Source: Lingula anatina (taxonomy: Eukaryota > Brachiopoda > Lingulata > Lingulida > Lingulidae). From it: a stretch of DNA of 64,000 nt. A model generated the notes under the pieces. The model saw only the letters and a program-made list of their open reading frames with translations. It was not told the origin of the DNA and searched no databases. The stretch's first letter is position 1. Each line of letters opens with the position of its first letter. Below, piece after piece: positions 47,701 to 55,144 of this stretch. Where the stretch lies: NCBI RefSeq assembly GCF_001039355.2, contig NW_019776087.1, forward strand, positions 18,956 to 82,955. Direction: 5' to 3'. The translations under genes and the position numbers were made by a program.

Positions 47701-48862
47701 TAAAGATATAGGTCTGAAGAGATTTCTCATTTATATATTCCATTTGTTTTATGCTAAATTGTCTCTGTGCAAACATGTGTATGGTGTGACTTAAAAATTA
47801 TTCTCCTCAGCCAGCAAGTGACTTTATTTGTATTACTGTGTCCATGTCCATGCTAGACCTTGCAAATGTTCTAAAATTTTGAAACAAATATCTAGTTTGA
47901 CATATACCTGTCATATAATAAGGAATAAATTAAAATAAACTTATGAATTCTTTTCTTTTAAGTTTGACAATTTTGGTTACCACAGAAACAATATATATAT
48001 ATTAATAAAACATCCTCTCCCATTGCATGATCATTAATCCCAGAGGGTGTGTAAACAAAAAAGAAGTATGGATTCTAAGTTAAAAGTTCATGGAGTTGTC
48101 ATTGTTAATTTTCCAGAGTCTCACCATGTTTGTGCCTACGGATGAAGCTGATCAAGGTCTCGGAGAGGTCAACCTCACCTTCCAAGCAGATGATCTCGCA
48201 CAGGCCTATGCTACTGGAGGAGCACACACGGAAGCCATGCAGGTTACGCACACTGCAGATGGTGGAGTGGCTGCTGCTATTAACCCTACCTATGAAGGGT
48301 AAGGTTCGCAACCATGACATATCAAATACGTCATCATGCATCATTGCAATATACACATATATCATACACAGCACACTGCCACAATTTTAACATCATGTAA
48401 AGCAACACAATTTTAAAACTTTCAATGCCACAATATACCCTCTGTCACAACTAACACACTTTCACAATATACCCACTGTCACAACTAACACACTGCCACT
48501 ATTTACCCTCTGTCACAACTTACATACTGTCACAATATACCCATAATATACAAAGACAGATATCCATGTCAGAAGCACTATCACCAAGACACATTGAAAG
48601 AAACATATATAATAAAAATCTTATACATGGTTCCAGATTCTCTGTAAGTTGAGCTATTAACTTTTGCTGATTTTTACATGTTTATGTGTGATCTTTACTC
48701 TGTTTTATATTGTTACAGGAATAATGGAAATACGTAATGCACAGTTGACTATAATCAACTTAAATTTCGACATCTTTTTCTTTTAGAAACCAAGCCCATA
48801 CCACAGAAACCCGTGAAGAGCGTTATGTAACATCTTATCAAGAAAGTCGGACAGAACTTTAA
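7585..48862 (+). CDS. Giant cadherin-like transmembrane protein, 5' partial, 79 coding exons
   Basis: The spliced frame runs from 7585 to the TAA at 48860-48862, about 3,863 residues if the duplicate 16737-17918 is left out. In order: ~33 cadherin repeats, an RKKR furin-type site, two repeats with canonical motifs, a membrane-adjacent domain (~residues 3501-3600), one membrane span (within 3593-3673) and a ~190-residue tail ending TEL, a class I PDZ-ligand pattern. The predicted role is cell-surface adhesion or a long extracellular tether. Extracellular exons are 0-0 up to exon 61; phases are mixed afterwards. The first exon in view is the second half of a repeat, so the N-terminus and signal peptide lie upstream or in missing sequence. 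Cadherin-23, protocadherin-15 and Fat-like proteins are the nearest known style; orthology is not claimed. Confidence 0.9.
8206..8531. mobile_element. 326-bp MITE with TTAA target duplication, in a cadherin intron
   Basis: The element starts AGGGATAATAACTCTTCG and ends with the exact reverse complement CGAAGAGTTATTATCCCT. Both sides are flanked by TTAA (8202-8205 and 8532-8535). A TTAA target is the hallmark of the piggyBac and Kolobok superfamilies. There is no coding capacity. It lies wholly within the intron between exons 2 and 3, 35 bp short of the exon 3 acceptor. Confidence 0.85.
15038..16292 (+). CDS. Cadherin exons 16-18 (copy 1)
   Basis: Exon 16 (15038-15166, type B) starts GSPRFRITG. 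Exon 17 (15673-15852, type A) has MRNPTGPRF and ends ATDEDG. Exon 18 (16167-16292, type B) starts DDLRYTIES. All are phase 0. Exon 15 to exon 16 and exon 18 to exon 19 both keep the A-B alternation, so these three are sufficient for an intact gene. Confidence 0.88.
15185..15365 (+). repeat. Intronic minisatellite, ~3 units
   Basis: Units read roughly 'gtgtgaagat..ggg.tgtgccag.aatgtgttgg.tgtg.caagt'. Copy 1 has about three units. The matching intron of copy 2 (about 16880-16990) has about two. The missing unit accounts for the change of offset between the copies from 1,699 to 1,626 bp. Confidence 0.7.
16485..16485. other. Single N at the duplication junction
   Basis: The N lies between the end of copy 1 ('ttctataaca') and 'ctcagagtgagtacctg', the truncated last bases of exon 15 plus its donor. 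A true tandem duplication would not be expected to place an N precisely here; an assembly join would. Confidence 0.85.
16737..17918 (+). CDS. Duplicate cadherin exons 16'-18' (probably extra copy or other haplotype)
   Basis: The exons are 16737-16865, 17299-17478 and 17793-17918. Exon 16' differs by Arg to His (PRFHITG); 17' and 18' encode identical peptides. If spliced in series, exon 18 (B) would join exon 16' (B), two first halves in a row with the intervening type A exon missing. This is the only place where the A-B alternation fails. The frame would stay open. I regard these exons as unlikely to belong in the real transcript beside copy 1. Confidence 0.6.
18303..24910 (+). CDS. Cadherin exons 19-30
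   Basis: Alternating A/B, all phase 0: 18303-18479 A, 18879-19016 B, 19426-19620 A, 20394-20522 B, 20844-21026 A, 21389-21514 B, 21922-22119 A, 22714-22827 B, 23068-23253 A, 23596-23757 B, 24129-24311 A, 24809-24910 B. Type A exons keep the V.RN..P.F linker (for example VNRNSGNVYF) in place of the usual DxNDNxPxF. Exon 28 is the longest type B of the array (54 codons) and exon 30 the shortest (34), so loop length varies while the reading phase is fixed. Confidence 0.88.
19369..19394 (+). repeat. (TTTA)n microsatellite in intron
   Basis: About six TTTA units stand shortly before the exon 21 acceptor. Similar short runs occur near 20280 and 42350. Confidence 0.8.
19912..19929 (+). CDS. Possible 18-nt micro-exon (TTSDEN)
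   Basis: Between exons 21 and 22, a pyrimidine-rich stretch and 'tatgtag' precede ACAACTTCTGATGAAAAT, which is followed directly by the strong donor 'gtaagt'. The segment is 0-0 like its neighbours. It would add TTSDEN after RATDPEN, in the calcium-binding DxD loop. It may instead be a chance match or a relic of the exon 21 end. Confidence 0.3.
25313..31667 (+). CDS. Cadherin exons 31-45
   Basis: Alternating A/B, all phase 0: 25313-25495 A, 25726-25854 B, 26236-26412 A, 26539-26661 B, 26865-27053 A, 27301-27420 B, 27705-27887 A, 28272-28394 B, 28808-28990 A, 29185-29313 B, 29591-29773 A, 30011-30139 B, 30458-30637 A, 30907-31041 B, 31485-31667 A. Repeated signatures include DTG.I..KR in B and V.RN..P.F with (A/S)(V/T)D.(D/E) in A. 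Exon 43 is unusual in carrying three cysteines (VLVCAYD, STACSN and the final DDDCP). Confidence 0.88.
32194..32499 (+). CDS. Cadherin exon 46: fused B+A exon
   Basis: This single 102-codon exon reads through from a type B half (DQLTYRIVGNND ... DTGELQL) into a type A half (INITDRGSPEK ... FNGPYSAAVNE ... AAEDNDLK). It is phase 0 at both ends. The join falls exactly where an intron sits in the other repeats, so intron loss is the simplest reading. Confidence 0.9.
32803..37085 (+). CDS. Cadherin exons 47-56
   Basis: Alternating B/A, all phase 0: 32803-32922 B, 33196-33381 A, 33614-33742 B, 34079-34261 A, 34512-34637 B, 34927-35121 A, 35531-35650 B, 35902-36087 A, 36411-36560 B, 36903-37085 A. 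Exon 55 has a longer loop (50 codons) with STRTSPQPITHWFY. Exon 48 (VTVNRNVYRPEF) is a representative linker. Confidence 0.88.
37359..37658 (+). CDS. Cadherin exon 57: second fused B+A exon
   Basis: A 100-codon exon joins DAVRYKMAVSNEV ... VSGTISIF (B) to VIATDRRNPEKTSTATV ... FSTESYNATISE ... VKADGR (A) with no intron. This is an independent second case of the precise intron loss seen in exon 46, since other modules stand between them. Confidence 0.9.
37968..39547 (+). CDS. Cadherin exons 58-61, end of the phase-0 array
   Basis: 37968-38105 B, 38560-38760 A (VLRNEHGPKF ... ATDEDSILQPG), 39110-39250 B, 39417-39547 A-like (FTVIAKDGATVPKSSTALV). Exon 61 ends 'tatacta|gtaagt', giving phase 2. 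From here on the regular 0-0 pattern stops, so the amplified exon-pair array ends at this exon. Confidence 0.85.
39783..40278 (+). CDS. Cadherin exons 62-63 with RKKR cleavage site
   Basis: Exon 62 (39783-39895, phase 2 to 1) encodes KENVAKNRKLLHLTVRYS and one Cys. Exon 63 (40141-40278, phase 1 to 1) encodes VFEIRRNF, CELWQIG, then GDLDREAVDFYNLTITV, which contains the canonical cadherin LDRE motif, and ends NPENSRKKR. RKKR followed by AVV in exon 64 matches the furin consensus R-x-K/R-R. A donor three bases earlier in exon 62 would drop one residue without changing phase. Confidence 0.8.
40770..41864 (+). CDS. Cadherin exons 64-65, repeats with canonical calcium motifs
   Basis: Exon 64 (40770-40957) encodes TVLVHVFDANDNAPQFVY, a textbook DxNDNxPxF linker. 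Exon 65 (41625-41864) encodes ATDADLGPNANVTYGI and FKLEVFAEDNP, both canonical cadherin patterns. These contrast with the RN..P.F linkers upstream. This membrane-proximal pair probably represents the ancestral, fully calcium-binding part of the protein. Confidence 0.88.
42114..43426 (+). CDS. Cadherin exons 66-69: membrane-adjacent domain and membrane span
   Basis: Exons 42114-42205, 42520-42630, 42808-42882 and 43187-43426 are joined in phase 2. They encode INLILDRHRMIMRI, then a segment ILQQKSGYVILIEKI and TDLWFVAVDPTTKKIVERAQ. The last fits the beta-strand pattern of the ferredoxin-like membrane-adjacent domain known in cadherin-23 and protocadherin-15. Exon 69 ends with WWPYLVIALLILILAIVGI and LLCWFWSR, one membrane helix with a basic stop-transfer (YKRY in the next exon). 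Confidence 0.75.
43559..43582. repeat. (AT)n microsatellite
   Basis: About eleven AT units lie in the intron after the transmembrane exon. Confidence 0.85.
43909..44023 (+). CDS. Cadherin exon 70: juxtamembrane cytoplasmic segment
   Basis: Joined in phase 2 after the membrane span, it begins YKRYMNRESHLYVPGG and ends HPDEETQ in phase 0. The acidic DEETQ end resembles the ends of the four mini-exon modules downstream (DEVQ, DETK, DETK, EETK). This suggests those modules were copied from, or share origin with, its 3' part. Confidence 0.85.
44696..44743 (+). CDS. Cytoplasmic mini-exon 1 (48 nt)
   Basis: Encodes SLGMYVVNADDGDEVQ. It is phase 0-0 with acceptor 'tttatttag' and donor 'gtaggt'. First member of a family of homologous acidic modules in the cadherin tail. 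Because it is symmetric it can be skipped without changing frame. Confidence 0.8.
45183..45299 (+). CDS. Possible alternative terminal exon, proline-rich
   Basis: A long polypyrimidine tract and 'ctctcccag' precede a phase-0 frame that begins SFGLYLSPPPPSPHTDSPD and ends in TAG at 45297-45299 (38 codons). The start SFGLYL matches the module start SLGMYV. It contains PPVPSR, a class II SH3-ligand pattern (PxxPxR). No good phase-0 donor is visible, so it would end the protein. An ATTAAA stands at 45433-45438. Not proven to be expressed: the sequence could be a decayed module. Confidence 0.4.
   Translation, partial: SFGLYLSPPPPSPHTDSPDPPVPSRPLQRASSTMLVIL
45758..45805 (+). CDS. Cytoplasmic mini-exon 2 (48 nt)
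   Basis: Encodes GAAVNFHDSDVEDETK, phase 0-0, acceptor 'aatttcag', donor 'gtaatc'. Same length as mini-exons 1 and 3 and the same acidic DETK end. Confidence 0.78.
46125..46172 (+). CDS. Cytoplasmic mini-exon 3 (48 nt)
   Basis: Encodes SVTMNVGDHIQEDETK, phase 0-0, acceptor 'catgtttcag', donor 'gtagga'. The start SVTM is shared with mini-exon 4. Confidence 0.8.
46173..47228 (+). other. Intron between mini-exons 3 and 4, nothing recognised
   Basis: AT-rich intron of about 1 kb. I looked for further AG|agtNtNaccatg-type modules with a downstream donor and saw none. Confidence 0.5.
47229..47285 (+). CDS. Cytoplasmic mini-exon 4 (57 nt)
   Basis: Encodes SVTMVFAIASPGDDEEETK, phase 0-0, acceptor 'tttactgcag', donor 'gtatgc'. 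It is three codons longer than the others through extra acidic residues. Confidence 0.82.
48117..48298 (+). CDS. Cytoplasmic exon 75 starting with the same module
   Basis: Begins SLTMFVPTDEAD, clearly the same module start, then continues into GEVNLTFQADDLAQAY and ends INPTYEG in phase 2. NPTYE could be a phosphotyrosine or NPxY-type adaptor motif. The ancestral module may have been the 5' part of this exon. Confidence 0.85.
48429..48545 (+). repeat. 34-bp minisatellite in the last cadherin intron
   Basis: About 3.5 units of 'cacaatatacccactgtcac' plus 'aactaacacact' repeat with a 34-bp period. Confidence 0.75.
48787..48862 (+). CDS. Last cadherin coding exon
   Basis: Phase 2 acceptor. Encodes NQAHTTETREERYVTSYQES and RTEL, then TAA. 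The C-terminal T-E-L fits a class I PDZ ligand (S/T-x-hydrophobic). Confidence 0.85.
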
Positions 48863-50170
48863 ATATGCAGCTGCAAGAAACTGAAAATATGTGATAATTT
48901 TGAAAGCTGCAATGTTGATATCAACTGAGAATCAACTGTGACTATAATGACAAAGAACTTCAGATTACCAAGCAGTTATTTTACACATGCTGCAAGAGAT
49001 TAAGATAGTGCCATTAAAAAAAGTGAAAAACATTGGAGAAATCCATTTGATGTATACTTAATATAAATTACTGTATTTTTGTGCCATAATTCTTCTTAAA
49101 AAAAAAGAGATAAGTCTTTCCTCCCAATCTTTTCTAACTTTTAAATTATGTTGTATAATGTAGGGATTAATTTTAGTTAAAATATCTAGCTTGCTTAGAT
49201 TTATATTATTATCATTGTGCTTTATATTTATTACCTGTTAATTTAAATTTAGACTTTTTTCAATGTTTGGCCTATGAATTTGAGGGGTCCAAGATTATAT
49301 AGCTATTTGTGTCATTTTCTGAATTAAACATGTGCCACTTTGATCTACTTAATATAAATGTGCTGCCATAGTCTACTCAAGTTTTCATTGTGTCTTTAAT
49401 GTCTCTGTAACCATTGTTGAGCAGTGGTTTTTGCAACAAACTGTAATATTTGTATTGTGCAAAGTGGTTATTTATAACATATCTACCATATTATACATAC
49501 ATCTCTATAAATGTATGAATATCTCTAAAGCATAATATACACTTTATATACCATTTATTATTTGGATTATACATTGTTATAACCAACTACCAAAAGGCTT
49601 ATGAAGCTTTACATATCATTTTGTAAATTTTCTATGAAAACTGTATTTAGTGTGGAAGAAAGAATAGTAGGACACAAAAAAGTGTTAGTATAGATGGAAG
49701 TCCTAGCTTTAGGAGAAGGATAAAATGAAAGTGTTTCAAAAATTTAAAAACCTTAATTCTAGAAATGCACTGTGTAATATAATGCACATGTAATAAGAGA
49801 GAGAGAGGAAGAGAAATATATCACTATGAATCTATGCAAATGAAAATGAAGTGCACTCTTGTGGCATGTTTGTATGGGACCAACTGCAATTAATTTTGCT
49901 TTTCCACCATTTCAATTGGTTGTGAATTGGTTTAACAGTCAAGTTATTAGCTTGGTGTAGCATAGCTTTATAAAGTGATACTTAAATATTTAAATGTTAT
50001 TTATTACCTGTATTCAAGTACTGCTAACACATTTTAGGTGTTTTTTTTAATTCACACATTCCTCTGATGTCACATCTGCTTTTCAATATTGCCAAGGATA
50101 TCTTGGACACCTCAAAAAATTTTTGTAAAATTCAAATGAAAGTTATAATAAAATTTAGCAGTGAAATATA
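48863..50170 (+). other. 3' UTR of the cadherin gene
   Basis: AT-rich non-coding tail of about 1.3 kb. The last plausible polyadenylation signal is AATAAA at 50147-50152. No other gene is seen here. 50170-50350 holds nothing recognised. Confidence 0.6.
50147..50152 (+). terminator. Polyadenylation signal AATAAA
   Basis: A canonical hexamer ~1.3 kb after the stop codon, the best candidate end for the cadherin transcript. Confidence 0.5.
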
Positions 50171-50353
50171 CCTTGTTTTATTAAAAGATGTTTTTATTTA
50201 AAATGGGTTTCCTTTACTATTAGAGACAATATATAAGTTTAAGAACTTGAATGCCAATTAACTTAACTAAAAAGAAAGTAAAGCTAATTGAAAATTGCAT
50301 AGTAAGGTTGATTAGTTAAATTTTACTTACTGCTTTAAGTAATGCTGCACTTA

Positions 50354-50579
50354 CACCCCATTTCCATAGATTTTTAGATCGATCTATTCCTGTGGGGAGT
50401 CTCACTAGATTACTGTCAGCTTGGCCGGCTTAAGCGTCTGTCCCGCCTACTAAAAGCTGTAAGGGGGTAATTAACTATGGTGCCCGCTCGGCTGACTGCA
50501 ATTTAGCGTGAACCCCCAGGGAGTTAGGTCGATCTAAAACTTAATCTTTAGATCGCTCTAAATCTCTGGAAAAGCACCC
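50354..50579. mobile_element. MITE family 1, copy 2
   Basis: 226 bp from CACCCCATTTCCATAG to AAAGCACCC, flanked by TTA at 50351-50353 and 50580-50582. The ends are imperfect inverted repeats (CATTTCCATAGAT against CATTCCCAGAGAT read from the other strand in the other copies), followed by the TAGATCGATCTA palindrome. Further in, CCTGTGGGGAGTCTCAC and the complement of GTGAACCCCCAGGGAG also pair. A TTA/TAA target duplication suggests PIF/Harbinger, tentatively. Confidence 0.8.
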
Positions 50580-50908
50580 TTAAACTCAAATTGAGCTATT
50601 ATTGTCGGCATAGGCTACTTAGGCCTAACTCTTGTATCAAATCAGGAAAAAAAATACATGAAAAACCAAATGATCTGAACACGAATTATTTAGAAAATCT
50701 AAAATATACACTAGCTCTAAAACAACAAAAGTGATTGCGTTATGACCAAAGATTTTTTTATACAGACAACGTAGGATCGCTGAATTGTCTTAGATGTGCT
50801 ACACCTGATTCCATGATATCACACAGGGTCATATACTAACGCAAAAGAAAAACTGGTGTTGGAACCAAGCAACGCGCAAAATCGATATTTCAGTAAATCA
50901 AGGTACAT

Positions 50909-51146
50909 TTTCATCAACACTGGATAGCACTATCCTATGGACAACACCATCCACTGGACGAAATTGTCCTCTGGACAGTTATCCTATGGGTAAAGTGATA
51001 TTCCCTAAATACTTGACAAATATTTTTTTGTTTCTGATGTTGCTATCCAGTGGCTGATATTATTATGATAACTGTCTAGAGGATAACGCTTTCATCCAAT
51101 GGCTACTGTTATCCATAGGATAGCGCTATCCAGTGTTGGTGAAACT
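50909..51146. repeat. Long foldback (inverted repeat), arms ~85 bp
   Basis: The left arm reads 'tcatcaacactggatagcac', 'tatcctatggacaac', then 'gtcctctggacagttatc'. The right arm read on the other strand gives 'tcaccaacactggatagcgc', 'tatcctatggataac', 'gttatcctctagacagttatc'. The loop is ~70 bp. The right arm carries the self-complementary 'ggatagcgctatcc'. It ends immediately before the CRE-like sites of the next gene. Confidence 0.8.
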
Positions 51147-51150
51147 GCTA

Positions 51151-51194
51151 TGACGTCGACTGTCAATTTATGACGTCGGTGCACTGTGACGTAA
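51151..51194 (+). promoter_or_regulatory. Three CRE-like sites (TGACGTC/TGACGTA)
   Basis: TGACGTCG at 51151, TGACGTCG at 51171 and TGACGTAA at 51187 lie within 44 bp, about 365 bp upstream of the start codon of the small gene. CCAAT (about 51212) and its reverse ATTGG (about 51274) follow. CRE is the binding site of CREB/ATF factors. Function is inferred from the clustering. Confidence 0.55.
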
Positions 51195-51558
51195 ACCGCA
51201 TTGTGATTTGAACCAATCCATGAACCGAATGGGAGCGTAGCAACCCGCTAAACTCAGAATTGCGCATTTCGCGAATTGGTGAGTAGCAACCTTTTTTTTA
51301 CTCTTAAATTCAAAAAGACTAAAGGGCGTTAAAGAACTATCGTTTGTCATTTATTTCTTCTTTATTAAACGTAATTTGCCGTGTTTGGTTTGTCTTTATT
51401 CACAGGAAGATTATAAAGGAACATTTCTTATTTCTTACAAATTTACGTCCGTCAGCTACGTTGACCAATAATTCTTTTACAGCATTTCTCAGTAACGAAG
51501 GTTTATTCATCTTTTCAGAATTCTACGTTGAGATATTGAACGATTGTACTCTCTATAT

Positions 51559-52634
51559 ATGTTCGGTGAATGTGGAAAATCTGTAGAAGTAGAAAGTGGT
51601 GGTAAGTAACAATTTGTCGACGTGCATTGTACACACTACACCACTACAGCAAGTCCTTTTATTATTTCATATACGCATATTGTTGTATTATTTATTTATA
51701 ACGCTTCTTATAAACGTTCCTTATCAGATATGTTGATAATTTACATGTAGGCCTACTAAGTTTTGCTAAGGAATGATTTTCAGAAACTATTTCAAATATA
51801 TTGGTTTTTATCTTTGCATCTTTTGGAAATTAAGATGACATACATATTGATTAAACGGTCTTGAATTATTCTGAATAAAGCACCTTCTACATCTTGTCTT
51901 CTAGGGTGTAATCACGGCATAGAGCCAGTGAGGGCGTGCCCTCAGTGGGCGTGTCCACTAGACCGTCCAAAACACGCCTTCGCCCGCGTGATTGACGTAA
52001 CATCTGGAACGGCATGTGCCGGGATGTTTTGGGTCCCTATGATTGGCAGGCCCGTGGGGTGGCGCTTGGAGGATCTGCCCGGCCCTGAGGTCGCCACCAA
52101 GGTTCTCTTCCTCAACAAACTACCCACGATTGAGGAGGACCCCCTTATATGGCCAGGTAGGGTAAAAAATTCGACACATTTTCAGACTTTTTTCTCATTT
52201 CTCTTTTAATCCACTTATCCAATTTTCAATGCCAAAAGATGTGCTCTAAATTTAATGTCATGTTAGTAATGTTAATTATAGTAATTATATTAATTTTAGT
52301 ATTAGTAATATTGATATATCTAAATCCCATTGTTTATTAGCATGGAGAGATAATTAATTTGAAAATTTTTTTCCCTTTAGATGATTACGCTCGCAAAGAC
52401 AACTTTGAGAGCGTCAACATCAGCAAGAAAAGAAAATCCTTTTTGAAAAGAATCAAGAGAAGGATTGTGAAAGCATTGCCAAGATGTTTAAAGCAGGTAA
52501 GAATATTAAGTATTGAAACATGAACTATTTTATTTTATTGTATAAGAAAAAATAATCTTATCAACTTTGTTATTCCGATGATGCCGATATACATGAAAAT
52601 GTTGCCAATCTTCATTAATATGTCAAATTGTTGT

Positions 52635-52673
<39 letters not shown>

Positions 52674-52694
52674 CAGTGCTTCTCCAAATCATAA
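51559..52694 (+). CDS. Orphan 142-residue protein with Cys/Trp-containing core and cationic tail
   Basis: Four exons: 51559-51601, 51905-52156, 52381-52496 and 52677-52694 (phases 1, 1, 0). The ATG at 51559 is the first Met after an in-frame TGA (51529-51531). The N-terminal part has ACPQWACPLDRP; the core has AFARVIDVTSGTACAGMFW and PVGWRLEDLPGPEV. The last 29 residues (114-142) hold 13 Lys/Arg and no acidic residue (KSFLKRIKRRIVKALPRC, then LKQCFSKS), with two Cys near the end. There is no signal peptide or membrane helix. The tail could bind membranes, nucleic acid or act as a nuclear signal. I do not recognise the family. Exon 2 is strikingly GC- and CpG-rich against its surroundings. Confidence 0.7.
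52633..52673 (+). repeat. (TTTA)n microsatellite serving as polypyrimidine tract
   Basis: About ten TTTA units run straight into the acceptor 'ttacag' of the last coding exon of the orphan gene. Confidence 0.85.
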
Positions 52695-53175
52695 ACACTA
52701 GCTAAGACCATCTCCTGTCGTGATCACCGGGGAAAGAGCAATATGAGCTACTGGTCTTCCAAGATCTTGACCAGCTCAAAGGAGATGCCTGATACAACAG
52801 CTCCGCGTCGTGCAATATCTGTGTGTTGATACCGGGGAAGTGCAATATATATTTGTGTCCGTGGCTTGTGAAGAAGTTACCTACGCAGCTGCACAAGGAC
52901 TTCAGCAAGTCACGTGGATTATGAACTATTTAGAGCGGCATTGTCAAACTGAAGAAGCTCTCTTGTTCAGCAGTGCTGGCGGTTGTTAATATGTTTATAT
53001 TATGTTAATATGTATATAATTGTATATATTGATAATATGAACATTGCTCCTTATATCAAGAAAGGAAAAAACGGACAGATTTGTTCAGCTCTTAAGCAAA
53101 GTTATCAGGGCTGTGTATTGTAAATATTGTTAATACTCTTGTCATTGTAAATAATAAAAAAGATGTATCTTATGA
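52695..53175 (+). other. 3' UTR of the orphan gene
   Basis: Non-coding tail with AATAAA at 53153-53158 followed by A-rich sequence. No other open frame of note. Confidence 0.55.
53153..53158 (+). terminator. Polyadenylation signal AATAAA
   Basis: A canonical hexamer 459 bp after the stop codon of the orphan gene. Confidence 0.55.
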
Positions 53176-55144
53176 CTTATTTTTTTCTCGGATAAAAACC
53201 AAGCCCCTTATTTACACTTTTAAGCGACATTGGTAAACTCTGTCACCAACTATTTTAGCCTTATATATTATTTGCTTTGTTTGACTATAACTTACCTACA
53301 GTGTTCGAAATTAACGCTATCCCACTGACCCGAGTCCGACAACTTCAATTCTTTCGCATCTGACAGGCCAGACAATCAAGCAACTTCTTCGAGAAGGTTG
53401 ATGTACAAGCAAACTTGAAACATTTATAATATACATTTATTACGTGACATTTGTACTTTAATAAACCACCTGAGAATATTGAAAAAACGGATAGATGATG
53501 TGTGTGTGTGCGTGTGTTTGTCCAAATGGTTGTGAGGGAAGTCCAACCAGTTTCTCTTATAAATGACCTTATTACCAATCCTTTTTTTTTTCATGTTTGT
53601 GTCGCATTCTATAAAATTCAACTTGATATCGTAGGAAAATTCACTTCATATCCGTCATGTGAAATCCGTTCTTCTGTTTCGAGGGGCGGTGGGGGCGAAG
53701 GAGAAGCCTGGTCATCTTACATCACGGCGTAAAGGTCTGAAAAAGAACTGACTTAGTATAGCATTACGATTTCAGCAAATCCCAAATCGCCTTCCCTGGA
53801 TGGGGATCCATTATTATATAAACATTTGCTTTAGTTTAGATCGAGGCTTCTGAACGTAATATGTGTGAACTTATTGTGTGAGTCAAGTGAGCGTCTTGTT
53901 AAGAGAAGATAAAACCAAGATCAGGCAATGATGGAGAAAAAAAGAAGCCACCTGTAACAATGACGCAATTTACACAGGTAGGTCTAAAAGCACCGAAAAA
54001 AATGGTACAGTAGTTCATTGACTGTGTAAATAAATGTTGACTGGTAGTAACGAGCAAATTTGTTGAATAGTTGAACTGCTATTACACTGCATTCGTAGAA
54101 ATGACGCGTTTTTCCTGCACATGCACAAAACGCAATATAAAGGGAGCGTACAACGCACGTGTTCTTCCGTTGCCCGCTTCCAGGGGTCGCAGATTGATTT
54201 TCAGTAGATATTTACAGATATGTCTCTGGCTAATTAATGGCACGCTTCTCTGCTGATCAAAAATGCAAATAATTAATTAGCGGCCCTGGTGGAGGGTAGT
54301 AAAAGCTTTAGCGTACTTGTGATTCCAAAAGAATCTTAAAGAGCACTAAACTCGGTTTTTAACCTAGAAATTGAGTCCGAAGACCAAAAATCGCGGCTTA
54401 CAATGAGACGGGCCAAAACATAACGAAGTAACGGAAACAAATTAGGTGAGAGTACAACCAAGGAAGAACCGGCTAGAAGCCTCAACTGAGCCCATATTGT
54501 AGAACTCGCACAGACGCAAAGATACCAGTATTGGCATTAACCATGCCTACCTGTTTAAATGTAAAGATTAAGGACGCTTATTCTTGTATCATATGAAGGT
54601 AGGGCTTTTTTTAAGTTGCGAATTTTAACTACTTATCTTTTTGTGAAATGATTGGGTATAACTGTTCACGATCAGTGCTGCACAGTAAAACTTTTTTGAT
54701 GCCTTTGCCATAGCCAGATGTGTCATACGATAGCAAAATTTGCAACAATTGAAGATTTGGCGCGAAAATCCTTTATAGGGTACCTTTGTAATGGGCAAAT
54801 TTGTTGTCAGTTTTTTCGTGAACACGAACGTTTTTTTCGTCAAATTTAACCAACCAGTCGACTAACGGGTCTTGACCACCAGCGTTTTATGAATCAGGCA
54901 CGCAGGTGAGAGAACAAGCATTCCATCTATATACTTACGAGGCGTCTGGCTATAGAATACAGGAAGCCAAAGGATATTAAAATAAACTTACAGGTCCTCA
55001 CTGTGCAGTGGTCAGTACGCAGGTATGAGGTCATTCAGTGAGGAACGTGGTTAAGAAAGCTATTACCGCTGCATATTAGACAGCGTTCACATTCAAACAT
55101 CGTATCAGCTGGTTCGATCCCACTTTGCAGGGGATTCTCGCTAA
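53176..55144. other. Intergenic, no gene seen
   Basis: Contains a GT-rich microsatellite near 53502-53518, a TATAAAG at about 54135 with no recognisable gene behind it, and a stretch at 54990-55125 with tRNA-promoter-like boxes (see findings). Short open frames show no domain and no convincing splice partners. Confidence 0.5.

Noticed and set aside
52702-52908. Minus-strand frame in the orphan-gene 3' UTR
   Set aside because: No feature supports it and it lies in the expected UTR.
54071-54256. 61-codon open frame behind a TATAAAG
   Set aside because: The TATA motif lies inside the frame, the protein has no recognisable feature and no splice partner.
55003-55123. tRNA gene
   Set aside because: A- and B-box spacing is too long and no cloverleaf or acceptor stem can be drawn.
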